DNA of 64,000 nucleotides from Terebella lapidaria (taxonomy: Eukaryota > Annelida > Polychaeta > Terebellida > Terebellidae). Location of the stretch: NCBI GenBank assembly GCA_949152475.1, contig OX424555.1, positions 60,679,977 through 60,743,976 of the forward strand, written 5' to 3'. Numbering within the stretch: position 1 is the first letter of the stretch; each line of letters starts with the position of its first letter. The position numbers were made by a program, and so were the translations under genes. Shown piece by piece: positions 25,701 to 37,700 of this stretch. The notes beneath the pieces were generated by a model. That model saw only the letters and a program-made list of their open reading frames with translations. It was not told the origin of the DNA and did not search any database.

Positions 25701-28700
25701 GGGTTTGTGTGGCTCACTTTTGGCTCCCTCTCTACTGGCCCCTCGTTCTCATGCTTCTCTGGCTGAACGACCTGGGTTTCAGTGTCCGAGTGTGGTTTCG
25801 GGGTCTGCCGGTTCCGTCGGGCTCACGACGGTTCCCTGCGCCCGGGATCCCTCTGGACAGAGAGTGTTGTTTCCCCCTCCGGGTCGGGCACCTGCCCCCG
25901 GAGCTGGGTTTCAACCCCATAGCCAGGGCGGATTTCGGTCCGGGCCCGTGTCGCCAGTGATACGGCCGCCGGCACCCGATTTCCCGTCGGTTACTGGACC
26001 CCAGGCCGTGGCTACCGGAGCCGTGGCCAGTAGGGGCCGGGAGCCAAGGGCCATGAGCCGTCCAAACCCATGGGTTCCTGGAGTTTCCATGTCTCCACGG
26101 TTTCCACAGTTTCCTTTTTCTGATTCGCCCTGTGTGTTTCAGATCGCCGAGGATATCAAGGACGATTCCCCTCTTACGGCCCTGCCCTCCGGTTTCGTCG
26201 CCTCCAGCCAGGGTATGTTGTCCTTCGCCCAGTTGGCGGACCAAGGGTCTTCCCGTGCGTCGGAGCCGTCCAGTGTTCCTGTCCAGGGGAGCTCTTCCAC
26301 GACGTCAGAGCAGCGCCTTAGGGGCGAGCTTCAGTCTTTTCGGGAAGAGATGTTAGGCCAGTGGCAGCAGTTTCTGGCGAGGTTCACGCCTCCACAGCCG
26401 CCACCGCCCCCGTCTTCCCCTCTGCCTAGGGAAGAGCCGTCTTCAGATGAGGAACCTTCCCTACAGGTCTCTCAGTCGGCTGACCAGCCGTTACCTGGCC
26501 CGTCAGGCCTCACGCTTCCGCGAAAGCGTAAGGCGGACCCGGACCAGGAGGCGGACCAGCCCGAGTCCGACGACCCTCTCTCTTGGGGGGAGAAGTTGGA
26601 TTTTGTGAAGAGGGTCCTCCCGGGTTTGTGGCCCGAAGAGCATGCTCCGGCCCCAGTCAAGAAGGTGGCTCGTTCGATGATCTCTTCTGAGATAGAGCAC
26701 CCCCGGCCGTCGAAGGACGCCTTACGGTTCCCTCTGTCACAGGGAGTTCGCGGCTCCATGCAGGAGCGCATGGACGAGACCATCAGGTCCAACAAGTCGG
26801 CGATTGGCGCGTATCCTGCTCGCCCGTCTGTCAACGACTACTATACGTCGTCGGAGTTGGACGACAAGCCTACAGCTTTGAGGAGGCATCACCCCCATTA
26901 CGCCTTTTTCAAGGAGCCTAAGGCCGTGGAGATCCCATGGGCGGCCTTGGCGGAGCTGCAGCACACGTTTCGAGTGGGGCTGGCCACGGATTCGGCCATG
27001 GACTGGCTGTCGATGGCTACGAGACGGGCCATTCTTCAGTGCCGTGACCAGGTCCTGGACAACCCTGACGTCGACCGGGATGATTTGGCAGAAGCCTTAT
27101 TGAGCTGCGCTTCATTGGTCACCTCCATTGGCAAAGGTGTGGGTGACAAGGTGGCCCTGGACTCCCACTCACTCTGGGTGTCCGAGTTGTGGCGGCGTGA
27201 CGCCTTCCTCTCATCCCTCAAGTTCGAGGTTCCGGACCAGCTCATGACAGACATGAGAGTTCTCCACCCCGTTATCCCCTCTTCCGGAGCCCCTACTTCA
27301 CTTCTACTCCCTGACCGTTCTGCGGAGTTGCGGGAGGTGAAGAAGGAGGCCGACGAGAAGGCCGCGAAGTCCTCTACTTCCAATGCCCTCCTGAGCCAGT
27401 CGAAGTCTCTGGAACGCCTCACACAACAGATGGTTTCGGCCTTTAAGAAGCCCCAGTCTGCAGTTCAGCAGTCTCAGCCTCAGCAACAGCCGACTCGTGG
27501 CCGTGGTAGAGCGAGAGGCAGGGCCTCAGGGTTGCCCTTTCGCGGGGCCTCTGCCGGCAGCACCCGAGGAGACCGTGGTCGTGGCCGAGGCCGAGGACGC
27601 GGAGAGGCTCCCAAGCCCGCAGGGGAAAAGAAACCGGGTACGTATAGCTTCGGATTCCGGGCCGGATCCTTCGCTCGAGTGTCGAGAAGAGCTGCATGGT
27701 CAGCTCGTTTCGGTCGATATTCCTTCCTCAGACGAGCCCGTAGGAGCTCGTTTAATTCTGTTTTGGAAAGAGTGGGAGCGGCTCGGGGCTTGCCCCTGGG
27801 TCGTCTCGACGCTCCGTCGAGGATTCGGCCTGAAATTCGAGAAATTGCCACCGTTATCGCCCGTCCCAAGGGGTTTCACTCTTCCAAACGATCCAGAACG
27901 CCGCCGTGTTCTCCACGAGGAGATAACGGCGATGATCGAGAAACAAGCGATAGAACCTGCTCCCGGGGACACTCCCGGGTTCTACAGCGTGTTGTTTGTG
28001 GTTCCCAAAGCGTCGGGGGGTTGGAGACCAGTGATAGATCTTTCTCCGTTGAACAAGTTCTTAATAGTGCCGACGTTTTCCATGGAAACGCCGGAGCAAG
28101 TTCGTTCAGTCATGCCTCGCGATTCGTGGGTGGTAACGATCGATCTCAAAGATGCCTATTTCCATATTCCAATGAAACCTGCAGTTCGCAAATACCTGAG
28201 ATTTCTCTATCTCGGCCGCGTATGGCAGTTTCGGGCGCTCCCGTTCGGATTATCGACAGCGCCGTGGATTTTCACCATGGTGGCTCGGGAAGTCCAGATT
28301 CTCGCCCACAAGCGGGGGATTTTTATCCACCAATATCTCGACGATTGGCTAATCCGGCACCATTGTCGCGAAACGCTGATCGTCCAAGCACAGTTTGTGG
28401 TAAATCTATGCTCACGGATGGGGTTCAAAATCAACCAAAAAAAGTCCGACTTGTCACCGCGTCGAGACTTCGTCTTCTTGGGGTATCGTTATCAGACTAC
28501 CTCAGAGACTGTGTTGCCGACGCTGGATCGTCAGTCAAAATTATCCGTGCTGTCAGAAGGCTTCCTTCGTCGCATTCCACAGACGGCCAGACGCTGGCAG
28601 TCCCTTCTCGGGATGCTGGCGTCCACGGAAAAGTTAGTTCCGTTGGGCCGCCTGCACATGCGGCCTATTCAGCGGCATCTACACTCTCAATGGTCCCAGG

Positions 28701-31700
28701 TCACGGGAGACAGATCCCAGCTCGTGCAGGTCTCTCCGGAAGTCGTTTCCCATCTGCAATGGTGGCTGGATCCCGTCAATCTGCTCCGAGGGTCGTCATT
28801 CCGCCGGCCGCTTCCATCCAGGCACGTATTTACGGATGCCAGTATGGACGGCTGGGGCGCTCACTGGGACGACAGCGAGGTCTCGGGCACCTGGTCTTCG
28901 TCTCAGCAGGAATGGCACATAAACCTGTTGGAACTGGAGGCCGTGTTCTTGGCTCTCAGGCATTGGGAAACACATTTCCTCAATCAGGCTGTGTTGGTGG
29001 CCACCGACAACTCCACCGTTGTCGCTTACATCAACAAGCAGGGCGGTACGAAGTCCCAGTCGCTGTGCCAGGCCGCTATCGACCTCCTGCTCTGGTGTCA
29101 CGACCGGGGTATTTCGCTTTTCGCGAGGCATATCCCTGGTCATATGAATGTTTGGGCGGACCGCCTCTCCCGGAGGGGCCAGGTCCAGGCCATGGAGTGG
29201 AGTCTTGCCCCCAGGGTATTCCAATCTCTCTGCGGCCTATGGGGCACGCCGATGGTCGATTTGTTTGCGACCCGGTGGAACCACAAACTTCCTTCGTTTG
29301 TGTCTCCCATTCCCGATCCCACGGCCATGTCAGTGGATGCGATGTCGACGTCCTGGGAGGGCATGTACGCGTATGCTTACCCCCCAGCGGTGTTGTTGGA
29401 CGAGGTGATCGCCAAGTTTCGGACTCACCAGTGTCGCCTCCTGCTGATTGCTCCGTGTCTACCGCAGAGGTCGTGGTTCCCGGACCTTCTGGAGTTGATA
29501 GTAGACTTCCCTCGTCAGCTTCCGGATCAGTGGGACCTCCTCAAACAACCTCGCTCCAGCATGTTTCATCAGGCTCCCGCAAGTCTGAAGCTTCATGCCT
29601 GGATATTGTCGAGCGATGTTTCCGAAAGAAGGGATTTTCAAGGGAGGTGTCCGCTAGGATCGCCCGATCAAATCGAAAATCTTCTTTGGCAGTCTACCAA
29701 TCGAAGTGGACTTCCTTCTGTGCTTGGTGTCGTCGCCGGAAGGTTAGTCCTTTCAGAGTCGATGCTCCCCTAATTTCCGAATTTCTTCTCGAAAAGTTCA
29801 ATGAAGGGCGAGCTCCATCCACGATCGCGGGTTACCGTACGGCTATCGCGAAGACTCTAAAACCCAAACTTGGGATCGATTTTGGTCATGATCAAGGTTT
29901 GACTGCGTTGATTAATAGTTTCGAGATCGAAAGACCGAAAGCTAGGAACCCGGTTCCTGAGTGGGATCTATCGCTTGTTCTCAACGTCTTAAGAAAAGAT
30001 CCGTTCGAACCCCTTGAGCGGGCCTCACTAAAGTTGCTGACGTTTAAGACGGTCTTCCTTTTGGCTCTGGCTTCCGGGAAGCGACGGAGTGAGCTTCACG
30101 CTCTGTCCTTTTCCAAAGTTAAGTGGAAGTCGGATGGCTCCTCGGTTCTCCTCGGAGTCATTCCCTCCTTTCTGGCCAAAACTCAATTAGCAGGTACGCC
30201 ATTATTGAGCTTTTCCATTCCCGCCCTGACTCCTTCTCTGGGGCCGGGCCTGGAGGAAGACGCGAAGCTTTGTCCCGTGCGAGCCCTCCGCATCTACGTT
30301 AATCGTACGCGTGAGCTGCATCTCGGCAAGCGTTTGCTTTTCGTGTCCTATCTTAAGGATTTTCCAAATGATATCCGTCCTGCTACGATCTCATCTTGGA
30401 TCAAGAAGTGTGTTAGATTTTGCTATGAAAAGTCACAGGCGAAAAAATCCACAGGTTTCAGAGTCAAAGCGCATGATGTGAGGGCTCTCGCGGCTTCACT
30501 TGCCTTTACAAATAAAGTGTCTCTGAATGATGTCATGTCTGCCTGTACCTGGAAATCTCATAACACATTCACTTCTTTCTATCTCAGGGAGTTAGCTTGG
30601 GAGGATGACTCCGGCCTCCAGCTTGGACGACTGGTGGCGGCGGAGCGTGTAGTCCAGCTGTAGATACCTGTAAATAGATCAGCACGCCTCTGTACAGATG
30701 CACCTGAGGTCGACTCCCAGGGGAGTTGCTCCTCTTCTTTGGCGAGGGAAATTTTTGTTCTTCTGCAAGAGGAAAGTCACCTCTGCAGAGCCCCTGCTCG
30801 TCTCCATGCATCTGAAGGTAATTCAGGCGTGTATTATGGTATAGTTGTAAATATCCTGTAAATATGTATTTTCGACTTAAAATTATAATTTAAAAGTAAA
30901 ACACAATATTTACTACTTTCAATGGATATTTCCTACTCTCACACATCGGTGATGAAATTCCCGGGAGAGGGTTAAACCCACCTCCTTTGGTTATTCTGAT
31001 ATAACCCAAAGAGTTTATTATAGAGGTAGTGGTATGGCAATAAATAGGAAGTTTTAACTTGTTTAAAACCAGTATTTATTACATACCTACCTCTATAATA
31101 AACACGATTATTCTCCCTCCCGCCTCCCCTGCCTTAACCAGGTGGGCAAATTAATGGCGGTTAAGGTCAATCATATGACCGGTGTGACGTCACATCTACA
31201 CCGCGGGGAATCTGAGATGTGTGAGAGTAATTTCCTTCAATTTCGAGTTCGAGATGGATGTCAGGAATTTTGAGAAAATTCTTGTGACATTCATTTCTCT
31301 CTCCTCTTCTTTGAATGCCAAGGTAAGATTACCCAAAGAGTTTATTATAGAGGTAGGTATGTAATAAATACTGGTTTTAAACAAGTTAAAACTTCCTATT
31401 GGCCCTAATAGAAGCACATGCCGTAGCAGAAGAGTGCCTCTTTTGCACAAAAAAAAAATGCTTCTTAACTTTCCCTATTTATAGCAATGTCTTCATTATA
31501 GCAATATTGTTTTGAACATCATATCTAGGCTAACTTTACCAAATCAACATAAACACTATTATATTATATCAATGATTTTCAAAAAATGTCTTGTGAAATT
31601 TTTACACAGTCTGATGTTCAGTGTCTTTCATTAGGGCGCCGCTCTTCTATTAGGACCAATACGGTGTATGAAAAATGTTGTTCTCACAATTCTACAATGT

Positions 31701-34700
31701 AGTCCTTCAACAATTTATCAGTACATCAAATGATGAAAAACCTATGACAGTCAATATATTTCTTCTGACTGCCCATGTTGAAGGTTTTAATTTCTGATGA
31801 TTAAACTGTTTGGATTTGTACATGTATAACTTTCCTGAAAAATATGTGTTCTCATAATCTTCAAAATGATGGAAATGATTCAAATCGTCAAAACATCAAA
31901 TGATGAAAAACCTATGACAGTCAATATATTTCTTCTGACTGCCCATGTTGAAGGTTTTAATTTCTGATGATTAAACTGTTTGGATTTGTACATGTATAAC
32001 TTTCCTGAAAAAATATGTGTTCTCATAGTCTTCAAAATGATGGAAATGATTCGAATCGTCAAAACATCAAATGATGAAAAACCTATGACAGTCAATATAT
32101 TTCTTCTGACTGCCCATGTTGAAGGTTTTAATTTCTGATGATGCCTCTTGCTGCAATTCACATGTATGTTTCATACAATGACAAACCAAACTCACCTACA
32201 TGTCGCCATTCACAGGAAAAGCTTGAGAAGGAACGACCCAAGACGACCCCGGGTACTAGCACTCCTGTCAACTCCGCCAACAGTACAACCAGCACCAGTG
32301 GTGGGCCTGGTGCCACCACACCAGTCAGTGGGGTGGTTCCTGCACCGGTGGTGCCAGCCGACCCAGCGCCACCAGACGAACCCGAGGTCAACCAAGAACA
32401 CCTGCAACAGGTGAGACTCCTCTCATATCTTTCAGCTCAGGAGGTGTTCTTCGAGCCAAAATGTAGGAAAATTCATCTCTGCAATGCAAGTTCATTGAGG
32501 AATTTCATGTCCACAGCTGATGGACATGGGCTTCCCGAGGGAGCACTGTCGATACTCGCTGCTGAATACCAGCAGTCTGGAGCAGGCGACCGAGTATATT
32601 CTGACACATCCGCCCGCCCCTCCCTCCACTCTCAGTCAGGTAAGTGTGGCAGGTGTCTGAGCAGGCACGGTCAGTTCTTCACGCTTTGGCTTTTCTTCCT
32701 TTGCAATTCATGCTTCTCTGGGTGTAAGCTGAAGTGGATGCCCACTGTGTCATACCCCAGATTTTCTGCTCAAGTAAAACAAGAACCTGTGTAATTACCA
32801 TTCAGGGTGTAGATTTGGAGCTGTCTGAGATGGATCAGATGATGAGGGCGATAGCGATGTCCCTTGGGGAGAACATTCTTGTGTCCTCTGATGAGGTAAT
32901 TATCATCTTCACTGGCTCTTTCTCTTCACCCTCTAACCATCCACAATAAGAAGATAGATAAAATAATCGTAGGATATTTTTCAAAAACTTTGCAACGAAA
33001 CTTGAACTTGTTTTCGCAGCAAAAGGCAAAAGAAGAAGAGAAGAAAAAGAAGGAAGATGATGTAGATAAAGACAAGCAAGCAGAGATTGAGCCACTTGGG
33101 AAAGATGTTCTTGATGCATTTACAGAAACAATGACAAGTGGTGAGTGTCTCAAATTGATACTTTGAACAACAGTTAATTGCAAAGTGCTGTTGATGACTG
33201 CATCTACTGGTAATGTGTTGCAATTGATATACAGGCTATTTTGTAAGGTTGTTTTGTTTGTGACTCGCAGGCTGTATGCAGCTGATAGATCACCTGCCAG
33301 GCGCTGTATACCGAGTGTGTGAGCTGGTCGTCGTAATCGCTAACAGGAATGGCGAGTCTTGGAGAGACGAGTTCTTGACAGGACTCCTGGCTGAGGTATT
33401 GTGGATATATTCATGGTCTTTTCAGTTAGATACAGTCAGAGATTGTCTTTGGGATTATGTACCGTTTGCAAAGTCAACATGTGGCTGCTCTTGTAAAAGA
33501 ATAAAGTAGAATGAAATGTGTTTGATTCTGTAGATTGCGGAGCTGTGTTTGCACCTGATGGATGCTGCCGCACCGATGACCTCCTCGGACACTCGGACTG
33601 TGGCAGAGTGGGCCGGTCAATTGACCTCCATGGAACAGTCCGCCAAACTTGCTGTTAGATTACATCTACTCAGTCTCCTCTTTGAGGTATTGGTTGTACA
33701 TTGCTGCTACTTTGTAAGGAGAGATCTCCATACTGATTGTCTGTGGTGATCAAACTGTTCTGATGCTTACCTTGCCTCGCCCTGTAGGAGCTGAAGATGC
33801 CATGTGCAGTGAGTGTCGAGGAGTCTGGTGTTTTGGATCTTCTGGTTCGTTTGCTGGATACCAGCCAGCAGTGCCTCACAGCATCCAAGGAAGCTCCAAC
33901 ACCAAAGTATGCCGGAGTATAGACTTACTAAATGTTACAAAGAAGATGTCAAGACCAATTTGTGTTGTGATAATGGTGATTATATGTATATAATGATTCA
34001 TGTTTCTTCTTCAAGATGGATCGCACCTGTGCTTTTGTTGCTGGATCAGTATGAGAGGATGTCCGTGTCTTCAAAACGAATGGCTGACTTGGATAAATTA
34101 GTGGTAAAGATATTTCTGTATTACAATGTTATACTGTCAAGATGTAGACATGTAATTTCAAAGGAAAAGTTGGAATATGTGAAAATCTATTGTCTTTATT
34201 GTGACAGGGGAAGACTCACGTGTGGAAGTGGTTTGATGATCGCACAGGACGGTGGAGTACCTACGCCTCTAGCAATAACAAGACTATAGACGACTCATTC
34301 ATGGCTGGAGACACTGTTATCAGGTTGGGATTCCTACTTTCTAATGTGTATGTGAACATTTGTTCATATACAGTTGATTTGGATCTATCTAGCAATGTCG
34401 TTACAACAACTGTTCTGTACCTTCAGATTCACTGCTGGTCGAAGAAGATACACAGTGCATTTCAACACCATGGTTCAGGTGGCTATCACAACAAATAAGT
34501 TTACTCTATTGAATGCTGACTTGTATGTTTCTTCAGATTACTAGCAATTACATGTCCTAGCAAAATTTTTACCCAGAATCCAGTGTTTATTCATGTGTTT
34601 TCTTGCTGACAGATCAATGAGGAGACCGGGAATCGTCGTCCCATCATGCTCTCTCTGCCAGCCAAGGATGAGCCTAAGGATCAGGACAAGAAGGACAAGG

Positions 34701-37700
34701 GCAAGAGTAGCAGCAAAGTCGGTCAGGGCCTGGACCTGGAGTTCCTGCTGTCTGCCGATGGGCCCAAACCTAAAGGTGACTTTTGGGTTGAAAAATTCCT
34801 TCCAGGTTCCCTTGCCATTGGCAGTTCTGTGTTTGAGATTGTTTGGGTGGAAATGTTTGTGCATTGTGCAATGTGGTTGCTTTGATAGAAAGTGCAACAG
34901 AAGCAGAGGAGGACAAGATTGAGGAAAAACCAGAGGAGACTCCTGCTGAACCAGAGAAGGTCCTCAAAGGTCTCATGCCAGACCAGATTGGTGCTATTAT
35001 TAGGTATGCAATGGAACACTATGATTACTAGAAATACAAGACTTGAGGATATCTTGAACTTGAAGGATGTTTACCAAGACAAGCATATATCAGATCAAAT
35101 TGTGATCGATACTTCTGGTCTGACAAGTTCAAATACGTCAATATCACATACAAATTGAGCCACATGTCTTCCATGGTAGCTTGAATGCCCTATTTTCCAT
35201 TCTGCAGGTCGACGGTGGGCTTGATCAGTCTGCCTGTTGCTCCAGACACCCTGCACGCTGTGATGCGGCTGACCCTGCGGCTGACCAGGGAGAACCAGTT
35301 TGCGCTGATGTTCGCTGAGCTGGGGGGCCCCAAGCTGCTCCTCTCTCTGACCCAGGCTTCCTTCTTTCAAGGCGTCGTGTCTCTCAGCACTCTTATCCTC
35401 AGGCACATTCTCGAGGACTGCAACTCTCTGAAGTACACCATGGAAAAGGTCATTGTTCTCATCTTGTTCTTTTGCTAGATCCTCTAGTCTTGGTACATTG
35501 GGATGTTTGTGAGTATTGAAACTTCAAGCAGCTTGAGAAGGACGATGTTGTTTGCTGTACACGTTAGTCTGGTTAAGAAGCTGCCAGATTGAAAGCGCCT
35601 TTGTTAATCCTGTGGGAAGTTGTTTGGGATCATGTGATGGTCTAATCCATGACTTCCCCATGGGAAGCATTGGTACATTTGTATACTTTTATTAGGAAGA
35701 GCAGAGCTCTTCCTCTATGATGTTGGTTTTTTTTGGATTTTGGAGAATTTTCCTTTGTTTACATTTCTGAAAGTCCGACTTGGAGCCAGAGCAGACCATT
35801 CAATTGTGGCTAATTAGGAGGGCCCGGGGCCAGTTGGAAAGAATATGACACCCGTGTACCCAAGTATGGTTACTGTAATAAGTTATAAGCAATAATAGCC
35901 ACAGGAGACGTGTGTTCCGACCGTTTATTTTTTTTGTGTGTCACCGTTTCATCACCCATCACCACTCCCGTTTTGATCTTCTCTGAAACAGGGCTTTCTT
36001 GTATCAAATGCACTCAAAATTTTGCATAAACATTCCACACTACATAGATAGTACATAAGCTATTGCAAAAATGGAAAAACGCTTGATACGGCAACATAAT
36101 AATTGAAAACTTGTGGCAAGTGCTGGTATGTCCAGTAGGCCAAATGCAAATGAGTGTGGCCCCTTCCTAGTGGTTCGCGAGGCAGCCAGCCACACTCGAC
36201 CCGCTTCATCCCCATTCTGCACCACCTAACCCCCCCCCCCTCCCATCCAACTACGACCCAATCGTGATAAATGAAAGCTGGCCCGCACCCGGGTAAAAAT
36301 CAGGTCTGCTGAATGGTCCGATGAGTTTTCTGACTTTTCTCGCATGAATATATCGCTAAACTATCTGCAAGATCGCAATCGGCGATTACCGATGGATTTC
36401 AGAAATAAGATCCACCTCGAGAGATCATAATATGCCGATGACAACACGTTCACTTTCTTCATGCCTCCCCCCTCCTCTTCCACCTAAACATCGCGGTGAG
36501 CGTGCCTCATAGCCTAATGAATAATTAGGCATCCCGATTGAAAATCGGGAGGCCTTATGTTTTTGTCTGTTTTTTAGGTTACCGGACCTTTGGTCCGATA
36601 ACCTATTGGCATGGCGTTGCGTCCGTCGTCCGTCCGTCCGTCCGTCCGTCCGTCCGTCCGTCCGTCCGTCCGGCGTTAACATTTTTATCTTTAAAGTTAA
36701 CGATCAAATCTTTCTGAAATTTTGCACAAAAATGCCTAAAAATATTTTGAGAAGGAGGTATTTTTTTGTTTTTTGATTTTCGCATTTTTTTCAAAATGGC
36801 GGCCGTTTTTGTCGAAAAACGCTCAATTTTGGACTTTGACGGCCATTTTCTCAAAAACTGTCTGATCAGTTTTGAGTTTTTGGTTTCAAAAGATTCCCCT
36901 CATATACCTCTGTGATATGTATAAGTTTGGTTGCCCTAAATCTGCCGGTTTTCGTGTGGCGGCCATTTTGAATTTTTGGCGGGTCGGCGAAAAAAAATTT
37001 TTTCGCCCCAGATCGCATTACTATCCATTTTGGGCCATTTCTAGAGCACAAAAAAATTTTCACCCTTTGAAAAAAATTTTGGACTTAGAAAATTTTCGGC
37101 ACTTTTTCCCTTCATAATGGGAGCTGTCCGGACTGTACTCATAGAACGCTTGAAGATAGAGCTTAGAAATTGGCACTTTCAAATGGGAAGTCATATATGG
37201 CGACTTGTGTGGTGACCTTGAATTTGACCTTGGATGACCTTGAAAGGTCAAAACAGCCATTTTTGGGTCGAAAAACGCTCAAATTTGCACCTGGTCTGTA
37301 TTTTCTCAAAAACTCTCTGATCAGTTTTGAGATTTTTGCTTAAAAAGATTCCTCTTATATACCTCTGCGACGTGTATAAGTTTTGTTGCCCTTGAATCGC
37401 CGATCTCAGTGGGGCGGCCATTTTGAATTTTTGACGAGTCGGCGAAAAAAAAAATTTTCGCCCCAAATAACATTACTATCCATTTTGGGCCATTTCTAGG
37501 CAAAAAAAAATTTTCACCCTTTGAAAAAAATTTTGGACTTAGAAAATTTTCGGCACTTTTTCCTTCATAATGGGAGCTGTCAGGACTGTACTCATAGAAC
37601 GCTTGAAGATAGAGCTTAGAAATTGGCACTTTCAAATCGGAAGTCATATATGGCGACTTGTGTGGTGACCTTGAATTTGACCTTGGATGACCTTGAAAGG

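Larger units (their letters stand above)
24829..31397 (+). mobile_element. DIRS-like tyrosine-recombinase retrotransposon 1 (HUWE1 intron 29)
   Basis: A 6.6-kb element in the same direction as HUWE1. It has the DIRS plan: inverted terminal repeats, a Gag-like start, reverse transcriptase/RNase H in an overlapping frame, a tyrosine recombinase at the end, and an internal complementary region built from the inverted sequences of both outer ends. Both large frames are open, so it looks whole and probably young. No integrase and no direct terminal repeats are present. It inserted between copies of the CD-B snoRNA family. Confidence 0.88.

Noticed and set aside
26472-29364. Long minus-strand frames across the DIRS-like elements
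   Set aside because: They are antisense shadows of GC-rich coding frames, with no recognisable domain.
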